Shown here: positions 19,248 through 29,537 of the stretch, piece after piece
How positions within the stretch are numbered: position 1 is the stretch's first letter
Layout of the letters: each line of letters begins with the position of its first letter
Assembly: GCA_000310025.1 (NCBI GenBank)
Contig: FN649754.1
Span: 162,753 to 207,991 of the forward strand
Length of the DNA stretch: 45,239 bases
Direction of reading: 5' to 3'
Source of the DNA: Ectocarpus siliculosus
Lineage: Eukaryota > Sar > Phaeophyceae > Ectocarpales > Ectocarpaceae
Notes under the pieces: model-generated
Database searches by the model: none
The model's input: the letters and a program-made list of their open reading frames with translations, nothing else
What the model was told of the DNA's origin: nothing
Program-made: the position numbers and the translations under genes

Positions 19248-20168
19248 CTTCCTGTCCGTCTGTGCCCATGCATTCGCGAACGAACGAGCAGGAGAGATCA
19301 GCAAACAACGTTGATCACACGGGATGAAATAGAAGGAACGATGACGGTGTTCCCTTGTCTAGCGATGAAGCACCTTGTGATACTGAAACACGGCGTCCAC
19401 ATCCCAGCCGTGAGGCGTGGCAGAGCCAGCTACGTTGATGTGCTTGCTTTCCCTGTAACTCCGAACGACCGAATGGAAAAATGGGATACGCAATCGTGCA
19501 AAGGAACCACATGACCAAGCAACAGGCGTGTACAGAACGCTCCACGAATTAGAAGTTACGAAGTTGAGCCTACCACATTCCAACATCAAACAACTTGGCC
19601 ATAAGAACAGGTGCTCAGTTCCGACGTGGTATCAAGAACAAGAACCCGCCTTCGTGGTGTATCAACGCACATACATACAGTTGAGAACCGAGCCCTAAAA
19701 CAAGGCGGCAGCAGATGAGCACTCAGGATAGTGGGGGGGGACCCCAACAGTGATTGGTTTCAGATTGGGGGCGGGAGGGGGGGGGGCGGGAGCACCTCGT
19801 GAAATAATGCTTGTACGCGCGGGGCGGTCTTTTGTATGCCATGGCGGTTAGACCATTGACAACGCGTCCTCGAGTGGACGGAGCATTGGTCCCATAGGGC
19901 CGATCAAGTACGGCCAATCGCTCCTTCCTACTTGGCCAAAGGAGGCACAAAAAACCTTTTGCTTTATTTTGGCTGTCGTATCGACATCACTTCCCGCCTC
20001 TTCAACACACTTGCTACGCACCAATCAATAGAGCTACTTACCGCCTTCTCGTGGCTACATTCCATGCGTCAACATCTGCCTGGACCTTCCTTCTGCCAGC
20101 TCGAGCAAGTAATTCTTCTCTCCTTTCCGCAATTACATGACCTCGTTCTTCGCGCTACAGCCGCATCC
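19248..20168. other. Upstream region of the copper monooxygenase gene
   Basis: It should contain the 5' UTR and promoter on the minus strand, but no core element is obvious. It includes a G-rich tract (19729-19795), the second copy of the short repeat (19875-19950) and a moderately AT-rich stretch before the hAT element. No open frame looks coding. Confidence 0.4.
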
Positions 20169-20176
20169 ATATTTTT
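20169..20176. repeat. 8-bp target-site duplication, left copy
   Basis: ATATTTTT, repeated exactly at 21726-21733 on the other side of the inverted-repeat element. Confidence 0.85.
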
Positions 20177-21725
20177 CAGGGTACACCTCGGTACTAGTTT
20201 TTTAGGCGGATCCAGGCGGGGCGGTACGTCAATGTGGCGATACTTTTTTGGCGGTTGGCGGTATTTCGTTTTCCGGCGGTACTGCCTTTGGCGGTTCCCG
20301 GTACTGCCAATAATGGCGGTACATTTTTGGCGGTACGTCAATATGGCGGGTTTTTTTAGGCGGTTCCCGGTACTGCCAAATACGGCGGTATTTTTCTGAC
20401 GGTACTGAAATATGGCGGTACCGCCTTCGGCGGTTCCCGGTACTGCCAAATATGACGGTACCGTCTTCGGCGGTTCCCGGTACCGCCATAGTTTTTTGGT
20501 GGCGGTACTGAAATATGGCAAACAAATTGACTGGCCGCGGCCCGCATCTACCATGGTGCGAGACTCGCTTGAGGATTGCAGCTCTAGTTCCCTCGTAGCC
20601 ACCGATTCCACATCCACAGAATCGCTCCCGTCCACAGAATCACCGGCGGCACGCGCCACCGACAAAGCAGCAGACCCATCTCCTACACTACTAGTAGCAC
20701 CGGGATTCCCCTCTAACGCGCTCATTGCTCTGCTGGGCGCTGGGGCAACTGCTGCGTGTGTGATGTGTGTGTTCGAACCAGCGCTTTAAATAGGTGTTGC
20801 GGAGTTGCGGAAGCGCAACAATTGGATGGATATTGCGGCTTGCCGCAACGAAACATTTTAGCCCGCAACACGTTCGCCGTAGGCGAAATATTTTGTTGGG
20901 GGGGGTCCATTTCGCCGTAGGCGAAAAATATTTTTCGGGCCCTTTTCTCGCCATTATTATTAAATAACAACACTATTTTTGACGTAATTTCCTTTCAAAA
21001 CCAAGTAAATATCCAAAAAAAATCGCCTCCGGCAACACGCCTGCGGCGTGTTGTTGCGGGAGCCTGGCGGCTCCGCAACAGCCGCTTCGCGGCTACTTAA
21101 AGCGCTGGTTCGAACAGCTGACGATCGGCGACAGATGAAAGAGGTTTCGCCGAAAGGAACAAGGCAGAACCAAAAAAAAAATATATATATATATATGTAT
21201 GACGAAAGAGAACAAGAACAAAGAATAAATGTGAACAATGACGCACGCCAGTTGGACTCGAACCACTTTTCTGAGCGAGACATGGCGTTGGAGTTAGTGC
21301 CCTATGCTACTTTAGAGGGCAAAACTGTAGTATGGCGGTACGATTTTGGCGGTACTGCAGTACGGCGGTATTTTTTCGGCGGTGGTACTGCAATATGGCG
21401 GTTCTTTTTAGGCGGTTCCCGGTACTTCGTGTTTTGGCGGTACCATTTTGGCGGTACTGCAGTACGGCGGTACTTTTTCGGCGGTGGTACTGCAATATGG
21501 CGGTTCTTTTTAGGCGGTTCCCGGTACTTCGTTTTTTGGCGGTACTTTTTCGGCGGTACTGCAATGTGGCGGTACTTTTTAGGCGGTCGGCGGTTTTTCG
21601 TTTTTCGGCGGTACCGCCTTCGGCGGTTCCCGGTACCACCGAATGTGGCGGTAAATCCCGCCAGTACCGGGACCGCCCACCACGGCGGGAAAAAAACGGC
21701 GGGAATTTTCCCGAGGTGTACCCTG
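20177..21725. mobile_element. hAT-type DNA transposon, non-autonomous, with internal GGCGGTAC repeats
   Basis: Perfect 15-bp terminal inverted repeats CAGGGTACACCTCGG (20177-20191; reverse complement 21711-21725) are flanked by a perfect 8-bp direct repeat ATATTTTT (20169-20176 and 21726-21733). An 8-bp target duplication plus CAG-initial TIRs is the hAT signature. Two subterminal blocks (about 20210-20515 and 21330-21690) are packed with GGCGGTAC/GGTACCGCC motifs every 15-25 bp, which resemble clustered transposase binding sites. The centre carries a short minus-strand frame from ATG at 20725 (MSALEGNPGATSSVGDGSAA...) that runs into the repeat block and could be a transposase N-terminal remnant or captured sequence, plus a nested 345-bp element (20771-21115). 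No transposase catalytic region is present. Confidence 0.9.
20771..21115. mobile_element. MITE-like element nested in the hAT element
   Basis: Terminal inverted repeats GTTCGAACCAGCGCTTTAA (20771-20789) and its complement (21097-21115) are perfect over 19 bp. The outermost TTCGAA is palindromic, so TIR and target duplication cannot be separated by eye. The interior is unusually rich in short perfect hairpins: TTTCGCCGTAGGCGAAA twice, CACGCCTGCGGCGTG, GGAGCCTGGCGGCTCC and AGCCGCTTCGCGGCT. It has no coding capacity. Confidence 0.82.
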
Positions 21726-21733
21726 ATATTTTT

Positions 21734-22504
21734 TAACTGAGGGGAAGGGGCGTTGCCCGATTTCTCTTTTGTACTCGTAGTGTCACGTTAAAATCCACTG
21801 AGAATGACATGAACCCGCGGCATGGGGCAACCAGCGTACATGCATACAAATAAGCAGATGAAGAGCAACAACCCCTCTCATCCTAGCTAGGCAGATGCCT
21901 GAACTACAGAAAATAACTTAAATTATTAGTAACATAGGCTCAGTTTGGAGGCATCCAACCAACAAGCGTGGAGCCTTGCGCAAATAAGTGGACGGGTGTG
22001 CGCCTCTTGCACGGACCCGCCCACTACATATGCGTACGCTTCTCGGCAATTTCGACACAGGCTACGAAGAAAGCCAACGGGTGATCCGCGGACTTCCTCT
22101 AGATTCGGCAACTACCGTAAATGACACAACATGACACACCACCTGGACCGATTTTCAAATCTCGATTCCTCAACAACAGAAAGAGTCACAGCGCCGAAAA
22201 CGGTGGCGTTGAAGCAGTCTCGTCGAGAGCTTTCCGAAAATGTATTGTTTCATTGTTTGTGATTTCCCTTCGTCGTGGTGTAATCGAGCATTGAAATTCG
22301 TCCAGGGGGTGTGTTATCATGTGTCATAATATGTAGCAGTAACTCCAGCGGCATGGCAGGGGTGCTCGAGGTTTGAGAGGGCGGCAAAACTTGAGCATAC
22401 AAGTTGTGGCAACTGACTGACGACTGCTGTATTCACTATTCACGGTCGAAACGTACTTGCACCCGCCTCTTGCATCATTTGTCTGGTCTACTGCTGTAGA
22501 CTTG
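21734..22504. other. No gene seen
   Basis: No open frame with coding character. A GGGGGTGTGTTATCATGTGTCAT-like stretch (about 22303-22328) has a weak relative near 33967-33990. Confidence 0.45.
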
Positions 22505-22895
22505 ATGTTATTATTGTTGTTGTCTTCACATTTAAAAACGTTCCGATCTCTCTCTACCCAGTACCTTCGTATGTCCGTACTGATCCACCACTCGACGTGG
22601 TCGATTCCCGTGGTCACAGGTTAACTTACCCTAAAAAGGTACACTCAAATATACTGGCCCCGAGGGGTCCGTAAGTCAATAGAAATCAACGACAGATATT
22701 CTGGAATCCTCCACTCCCTCTGCGCGCTATGCAAGGTATCAACGGAGAGTAGGAGTCACTATCATGGGCCGGAGAGAAAGAGGTACACCCCTTGGTTTAA
22801 TCTTGGTACTTCACAACGCAAGCAGAGACAAGGCCATCTGGCACAGAAAAAGAGAGAAAAAATAGAGAGAAAAAGAGCAAAAAAAAAATATTTAA
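22505..22895 (+). repeat. Dispersed repeat R2, copy 1
   Basis: It begins at a (TTG)n tract and TCTTCACATTTAAAAACGTT, runs through GGTCGATTCCCGTGGTCACA and GGGTCCGTAAGTCAATAGAA, and ends in an A/G-rich AGAGAAAAAGAGC tail. A reverse-complement copy lies at 23870-24264 and a truncated direct copy at 40248-40412. Confidence 0.9.
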
Positions 22896-23445
22896 CACAC
22901 ACCCACATGCCGGTGATGAAACCTCAACCACACGCCTCTATCGGCGACCACGTCATCAGGAGGCAATGAATGATGAACGAATGTTCTCCCGTGCCATTTG
23001 CACATCTAACAACACGAAATTTCACAAAAAGGTAAGAAAATGGTGAGACCACTCCCTCCCGTGTGTCCGCACATACTCCGAAATGTGTCCACACATACAT
23101 ATACACACTGAAAACCCGGTACATACGCGTACCACATTGAAAATACGTTTGAAAACTGAGGGAGATTGCATGCCCTACGACTAAAAGGAAGGGTGCCACA
23201 CACAAAACGCCCGACCAGGACCCAACACATACATATCCTCTGCACCTTCTCAACATAACATACCTATATATGAGACACACAAGACAGCTACCAAACTGTC
23301 TTGTTGAGCCTGTTACCCGCAGGGGAGATGTGTCTGGGAAATCGTAGACATACAGGTGCTTTCTGATGCTATGAATTCATTGCTAATCTGTCTCAGACTC
23401 TTTTCTATGATAATAGAGAGAGATGGATTCGTTGTGTCATGTCAA
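22896..23445 (+). repeat. Dispersed repeat R4, uninterrupted copy
   Basis: It begins at TTAACACACACCCACATGCC, includes TCTATCGGCGACCACGTCA, TGTCCGCACATACTCCGAAA and CAAACTGTCTTGTTGAGCCT, and ends GATTCGTTGTGTCAT. The same order occurs in two separated halves at 24926-25070 and 26319-26710, and the right part in reverse complement at 33000-33225. Confidence 0.88.
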
Positions 23446-23869
23446 GAAAAAAACAATTCATTCTTTTGTCCAGCAATTCCTGAAATGTTGTTATGTTGTG
23501 TTCGTACACCGTAATGTCTTGATGATCAATAAGAACGCTGGTATGTAATTAATGACGTCCCGTTGAAATTGCTTTTTGCGCAATACCAAACCTGCACACA
23601 CTACTTTATTAGGAGCTTTATAGCTTATAGCGAGGCACCCGCGCATTTGACCGCGAAACCGCAAGGGGGAACACTGAAAATGAAACGTGTCGAGAGCAAA
23701 TAAGATAATCGATTTCTGTGCACCTTCCATGAAAAACTCCCATACACCCAGGTGACAACGGGAAAGTTGGGAATTCCGACGAATTCCGCTGAAGAAGAAC
23801 CAGAAGTCTGCACTTTTTATTTTCTCTTCTCCTTACGGTTTCCATTTTTATTGTTTCTCCTTTTTTTTC
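23446..23869. other. No gene seen between repeats R4 and R2
   Basis: Unique-looking AT-rich sequence without coding signal. Confidence 0.5.
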
Positions 23870-24264
23870 TCTTTGTCCTTTTTTCTCTCTTTTTTTTCTC
23901 TCTTTTTCTGTGCCAGATGGACTTGTCTCTGCTTGCGTTGTGAAGTACGAAGATTGAACCAAGGGAGTGTGCCTCTTTCTCTCCGGCCCATGATAGATAG
24001 TGACTGCTACTCTCAGTTGATACCCCGCATAGCGTGAAGAGGGAGCGGAGGATCCCAGAATATCTGTCGTTGATTTCTATTGACTTGCGGACCCCTCGGG
24101 GCCAGTTTATTTGAGTGTACCTTTTTAGGGTAAGTTAACCTGTGACCACGGGAATCGACCGCGTCGAGTGTTGGATCAGTACGGACATACGAAGGTACTG
24201 GGTAGAGAGAGATCGGAACGTTTTTAAATGTGAAGACAACAACAACAACAACAACAACAACAAC
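23870..24264 (-). repeat. Dispersed repeat R2, copy 2 (inverted)
   Basis: Reverse complement of 22505-22895 along its whole length, from the pyrimidine-rich tail (TTTTTTCTCTCTTTTTCTG) to the (AAC)n tract at 24235-24264. Together the two copies form roughly 390-bp arms around a 970-bp centre. Confidence 0.9.
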
Positions 24265-24925
24265 TTCAAAGAGCCAGCCAGCCACATCTATGTATCTATC
24301 TGCTGAGAGGAGCACGCATGCAGTCATTCCGTTTTTAGCTCAGCTACCCACCTCTCTTGGATTGCGGAACTAGCCGGCATTTCGGATCTAGCCGTTGTGC
24401 GATACTAATCATCTCCGATAGGACTTGAGGAGGACGGACTGTAAAGCTGTAGTAGCATACTGCACTGCGTCTGCTCCTTGCTGCTGCTCTTGGCTGACCC
24501 AGGAACCCGAAAAATCCCCACAGGTACGAACAAACTCCTTTGTGTGTGGTCGAAGGATGGACTACGCTATGTACAAGCCCAAAATGCCACCATGCACAAC
24601 ATACTGCAGCTAGCTGCCTTCACCTGTCGCCGCCATTCCACGTCTACCTGTCCATGACACATGCTGCCAACTGATGCGACGACTGATGATGCGACAACAC
24701 CTGGGTACAACACGGACACAGGGAGTACTCCCCCTGCCCATACACCGTCAAAATTGCTTACAAACTAGAACAACCTCTTATTCCTCTCATGCCAAATACA
24801 AATGATGTTACTACATGAAATAATCGACCCTGTCTTTACTTGTGGTCCACGCTGCCTACTAATGGGAGAGGTAGCCATACCTTCTGCCTACACACGGGCG
24901 AGATAGGTAACCATACCTACTGCAT
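24265..24925. other. No gene seen
   Basis: Mixed-composition spacer. A 62-codon open frame (24425-24613) has no recognisable content. Confidence 0.45.
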
Positions 24926-25070
24926 TTAACACACACACACCCACATGTCGGTCATGAAACCTCAACTACACGCCTCTATCGGCGACCACGTCAGGAGGCA
25001 ATGATGAAAGAATGTTCTCCCGTGCCATTTGCACATCTAACAACACGAAATTACACAAAACGGTAAGAAA
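24926..25070 (+). repeat. Dispersed repeat R4, left half of an interrupted copy
   Basis: Matches 22896-23039 up to GGTAAGAAA. The rest of the repeat resumes only at 26319, with about 1.25 kb in between. Confidence 0.85.
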
Positions 25071-26318
25071 TTATATGGGGATGTTTGATTTAATTAATTG
25101 TTTTTGGGTTTGGGGAGTACATAGAAAATATATGGGGTGTTTGATTTTTAAGGGTGCTTCTTATCGACCAATAAAACACGAAAAAAAAACGAAACCGTTT
25201 TTTCTTCAACACATATGGAGGCGTTTTTGAACGAAAGCGTGAAAAGAAGGAGCCCGATTTTTTTGGGGCTTGCTACTTAAACGAATTCGTGTTTTTGACA
25301 GAAGCATCGGACAAGCGCACCGCAGGCGCTGTAACATCACTGAGAAAGCTAGAAAGACCTGCCAGACTCACGTCCAGGTCTGTTGTGGAGATGGACAAGC
25401 GGCAGAAGCGGCGTTCAGTCCGTTCTTGGTCCAAAACTAGACAATGCGTGGTGCTCTCGTCTTCAACTGCTGCTGTTGGTGCTGGGGAATTTTTTTCGAT
25501 CACACATAGCAAACACGGAAACAGTAGAACGAGTACAGCAGCACCACCAAGACCTCCAAAGCGCTGATTCCTTCGGTTCGGCTGTCTATATGACACCATC
25601 TCCCGGCGCCGTGCTGCTTCGTGGGTATTGGGTGCTTGGGTGCTGCTCAATAAGGTGTGTGAGAGACGTGTGCCACCTCACCAAAATGCCGTTGGAAAAA
25701 TTGCGGCGAGATGATCTGTTTTTGGTCGGACACATCAACATCAATCCACGGCGTCACGCAGCAGTAGAGCAACAGGGCCTCCAACACGCTAATTCTTTCG
25801 GATTGGCCATCTATATGATGCTGGCCGTCAGCGCGGCTGCCGCCCTATGATTGTTGAGCTCGTCTACCTTTGGGTAGGTGGTGGTCGAAGATGGGAGTCG
25901 CAACCGTGAAAAATGAGCTGGCAAACTGAAGAAATCGCAAGCAACACCCAGGTTGCGACACTCTGCCGTGCGCCTGTTGTTGCTAAAAACTGAAAACAGC
26001 AGGCCGGGTGGACGGGATCTTTCTAAGTGTGTTGTCCTCTGTGCCGGGTGCTGCTTATTGCGCTTTAATCGCTGCTCTATGGTGAGCAATACCATGTCAA
26101 CCTGTTGTGTGCCGAGCAAAGCGTGTATTCAGGGAAGGAAACGTGCTTTTTTTTATGAAATCACGAAAAGAACAAGCAAAAAAAAGTCGGGTTTTCTTTC
26201 AACCGTTCCGTTTAAAAAAGACCGATTTCGACGTTGCGTTAACAACAACCCTAAATAGACAGTTGTTTCGGAACAAAAAAAAATGTTTTATATTTTATTT
26301 TTCGGGATTTTGGAAGAC
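25071..26318. other. About 1.25-kb sequence interrupting repeat R4
   Basis: It is absent from the intact copy at 22896-23445. It starts with two related motifs (ATATGGGGATGTTTGATTT, ATATGGGGTGTTTGATTTTT). It also holds a diverged internal duplication: CCTCCAAAGCGCTGATTCCT at 25551 resembles CCTCCAACACGCTAATTCTT near 25776. No inverted repeats at its ends, target duplication or coding region were recognised. Confidence 0.6.
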
Positions 26319-26710
26319 AGGTAGTGAGACCACTCCCATGTGTCCGCACATACTCCGAAATGTGTCCACACTATACATACTCGGTACACGTACATACGTA
26401 CACGTACCAAATTGAAAATACGTTTGAACAATGAGGGAGATTGCATGCCCTACGACTAAAAGGGTGCCACACACAGAACGCCCGACCAGTACCCAACACA
26501 TATATATCCTCTGCACCTTCCCAACATAACATATATGAGACACACAAGACAGCTACCAAACTGTCTTGTTGAGCCTGTTACCCGCAGGGGAGATGTCCCT
26601 ATATGCTGTCTGGGAAATCGTAGACATACAGGTACCTTTCTGACGCTATGAATTCGTTGCTAATCTGTCTCAGACTCTTTTCTATGATAGAGATGGATTC
26701 GTTGTGTCAT
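26319..26710 (+). repeat. Dispersed repeat R4, right half of an interrupted copy
   Basis: Matches 23040-23445 from GTGAGACCACTCCC through GATTCGTTGTGTCAT with small indels. The inverted-repeat element at 26712 begins directly after it. Confidence 0.87.
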
Positions 26711-26711
26711 A

Positions 26712-27724
26712 TTTGACAGTTTCGGAACCAAAAAAAAACTGAAACAAGGAAATATGTTTTGAGTTAAGCCATCGTTCTGAGGATCGTTCCTGACAGTCTC
26801 GCCAGAACCCAAGATAAGGGAAAAATAATCAGATTCAACAGCGGAGGGAGGCTGGTTTTGCGGACAATTTTGACAAATTTTCGATTTAGCAGCTTTCTTT
26901 GAAATAACACATCAGGCACCACACACAACACATCATCAGGCATCACCCACACGCACACACACAGTCTGCAAGAGCATGTCCAGCGGCCGCCCACATAAAA
27001 CCCAGCGCTCAGCGCAAAGGCCCTGGAGTCGGCGCGCCACCAACACAGAAAGAGGGAGGCTGCACGGTCAGAAAACCAATTGGGGTTGGTTGTTGCGCGG
27101 CTTTAGGTCAGCAACACGCGCCCGTCACACACAGAGGTTAAGGCAAGGGGGAGGAAGAGCGCCGGAACGAACCGCGGCAACCGACGATGTAGATTTGGTG
27201 GCAGCACCGCCAGCAAAGGGCAGAGAGGAGGAAGAGCACGCAGTTGCCTTCTGGTGACGCGCCGCAAGAAGGAGTATTCCCTGCTTCTACTTGAGAGAGC
27301 GTGTTTGACTTCGATGTGCCCCCGCCCCCAAAAATTCACCCTCTCCCCAACGCTTGAAATGCGATACACAGCACTTCGTACAGGGCTGCCGGGCATTATG
27401 TGTACTTCTGTCGCTGTTTTGGTGCGGGTTCGCGTGCTGGGGTTAAGGGGGCAACACAGACACGCACACGCATGCATGCACGCACACTCAACAGCAGTGG
27501 GAGCGCTGTGGTCAGGGTGCAGCTGTCACGCAGCGCACCACAAAAAACAGCAGTACCCGCAAACAGGGGAAGTTCGTTGGGTGACTGTCGTCCCACAGCC
27601 AATCACATGAAGCCGCCTTAAATCGAAAAATATTCGCCTGCAGGAAGCTTCCAGGAAACTTTCTTATCTCAAAATATGTTTCCTTATCTCAGCAAATTTG
27701 GAGCCGCAGTCCGAAACTGTCAAT
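26712..27724. mobile_element. Inverted-repeat element, possible TA-target MITE
   Basis: The left end TTTGACAGTTTCGGA (26712-26726) pairs with the right end TCCGAAACTGTCAAT (27710-27724), with one mismatch at the outermost base. TA lies on both outer sides (26710-26711 and 27725-27726), as expected for a Tc1/mariner-type target duplication. A second pairing zone (AAGGAAATATGTTTTGAG on the left, CTCAAAATATGTTTCCTT on the right) extends the imperfect inverted repeats. The interior contains the reverse-complement copy of 5013-5209 and no transposase. Confidence 0.65.
26931..27114 (-). repeat. Inverted copy of the 5013-5209 repeat
   Basis: Reverse complement of 5013-5209, from CATCATCAGG through GGCGGCCGC and CAAAGGCCCTGGAGT to GGCTTTAGGTCAGCAA. 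Confidence 0.87.
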
Positions 27725-27726
27725 TA

Positions 27727-29537
27727 AGAAAAAAAAAAAAGGAAGTAAGAAAAAGAGAAAACAAAATGAAAATAAAATGAGAAAGAGCGAGGACAAAAGG
27801 GACCTGGCCGAAAATAACAAGAAATAAGAGGCAGAAACAGGCATACGATGGAGAGCCCACTAACGAACAACAAGCAAACACGCAAACAAACAAACATGGT
27901 CACCAACCAGCGATACATTGTAGTCTAATGGTACGTCATCACTACTGGGGGGTTGGTGCAATGGTGCAGCGTTGGGGGGGGGAATTGGCTAAAAGAAATT
28001 CAATCCGGCACGCATCGTGCCACTCGTTCCGTCTCTTCTCGTTTGCTTTCTTCCCTCGTCGTCTCCTCCGTCTCCTGCCCCCCTCCCGCCCCAAACATAT
28101 GTATATATACAAGGTCTCCCTTCGGGACGTGGGTGTCTACCCTCCCTCAGGTGACGCAAGACGACATGCGCATTGCCCGAAGAGGGACTGTGTGTCGTGC
28201 AACGCTTGTATTTCCGCACAAAACATCGCGCACGTTGTTATTCTACGTTGGAGCCAGCTCGAGCGGACAATATTTTGGCAGCTAAATTTAAAACTCAGAA
28301 TTCCATGACGTCTTTGATTGATGATGGCAGATTTCCGATGAGACCCAAATTTGAAGCCGAAACAACAACACAAATGGGACATGTTCAACACTGCGGCTGG
28401 ATGCATGCTCTCAGACTTGTCTACACTTCGCCCGCTGCGAAGTGCAGAAAACGTAGTAGGTACTGCTGTTGGACAACGCGATGACACGAAGAGTCACAGC
28501 CAGCCATGAATCATCGAATGAATGAATGAAAGAACGAAATGAAAACGTGGAGAGGCAAGAGGCAAATATTTCAAACCGTCGTATTTGATGTGTTTGATAG
28601 GTTTCAGAATTGGTTCGCCAGGTTTTTCAGCGCGGAACGCGTCCCCGGGGTTTTGAGACAGTTTTCGCAACTTTGGCCGTCGACCACACGCGCCACGGAG
28701 GCCTACCGAGCTCCGGGCACGGGCGTTAATGTACTGACGGGCCTCCTGCGTACCCCTGAGAAGGAATCGCGATAAAAGACTCGCTGCCGCGAGAGAAAGT
28801 AACGCCGAGGCATGAAAAGTGACCCAATCTTATATGTACATGTACGTACGTACATGAATCTTGGATGCAAATCAATTTGACAGCCTGCTTGCCGCTCTGT
28901 TGCTTTCTGTGGTGGAATCGGAAGGCAGGTATTGTTTGTGCCTCTCCGATTGAGACGACCATACGCATACGACGCGCGCGCAACAGGGGCGACGACGGCA
29001 TTGTTGTGGAATCTGAGGAACGTTCCTCATCAGCAAATTAATTTACCCGCTCGAAAGATGTTTTTCCTGCCGCCGTGGGACAGGGAGGAGGGGATGAGGT
29101 CGTTGCTACAGATAAGCCAGTCGGGACTATTTTGCTACTCGGCAGTAAGCAGAAAAGGTTCAGCGGCACCAGTCGCCGACTGGATTTGTTTGCGCTACCT
29201 TTGATCGCGGCATCGTACGTTGTACGTTGTATTTGCGGGTTCCGAGGAACTACACGCCGAACGGAAACCACGAGAGGATGTACGGAGATTAAAAAGGACT
29301 GTCCCAACCTTGGCCGAAACCGGCCAATCCCAATTTCGCCGCTTCCTTCCGTGAAGACGCTAGGACGCTGGACGCAAGACGCTGGACGCGCCACTCTTGT
29401 CTGCCGTTTCCATGTCATAGCAGACGGGAGGAGAGTGCTAACGTGCTAACAGTAGTAGCAAGCGCTGGACCACTGGGTCGGAATTCATTGGTGATTTCCA
29501 TGTCTCCAGGTCTACATGTATGTACACACACATCGCA
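27727..29537. other. No convincing gene
   Basis: It begins with an A/G-rich tract (27727-27800) and contains several short open frames without family resemblance. One is 28539-28775 (FQTVVFDVFDRFQNWFARFF, 78 codons). A small GACGCTGGACGCAAGACGCTG repeat lies at 29359-29387. No evidence of a host gene. Confidence 0.4.

Noticed and set aside
18885-19514. 209-codon plus-strand ORF opposite exon 1
   Set aside because: Antisense of a convincing signal-peptide/DOMON exon. No family resemblance of its own.
20069-20725. 218-codon minus-strand ORF as a functional gene
   Set aside because: Beyond about the first 65 residues it is translation of the GGCGGTAC array. Kept only as a possible remnant inside the hAT element.
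21235-21290. tRNA-like B box (GGTTCGAGTCC on the minus strand)
   Set aside because: The T-arm stem pairs over only three bases, and no A box, acceptor stem or cloverleaf could be drawn. Not called as a tRNA or SINE promoter.
22505-24264. R2 inverted pair as terminal inverted repeats of one DNA transposon
   Set aside because: No target duplication is visible, a third R2 copy occurs alone at 40248, and the centre carries an independent repeat. Two separate insertions explain it as well.
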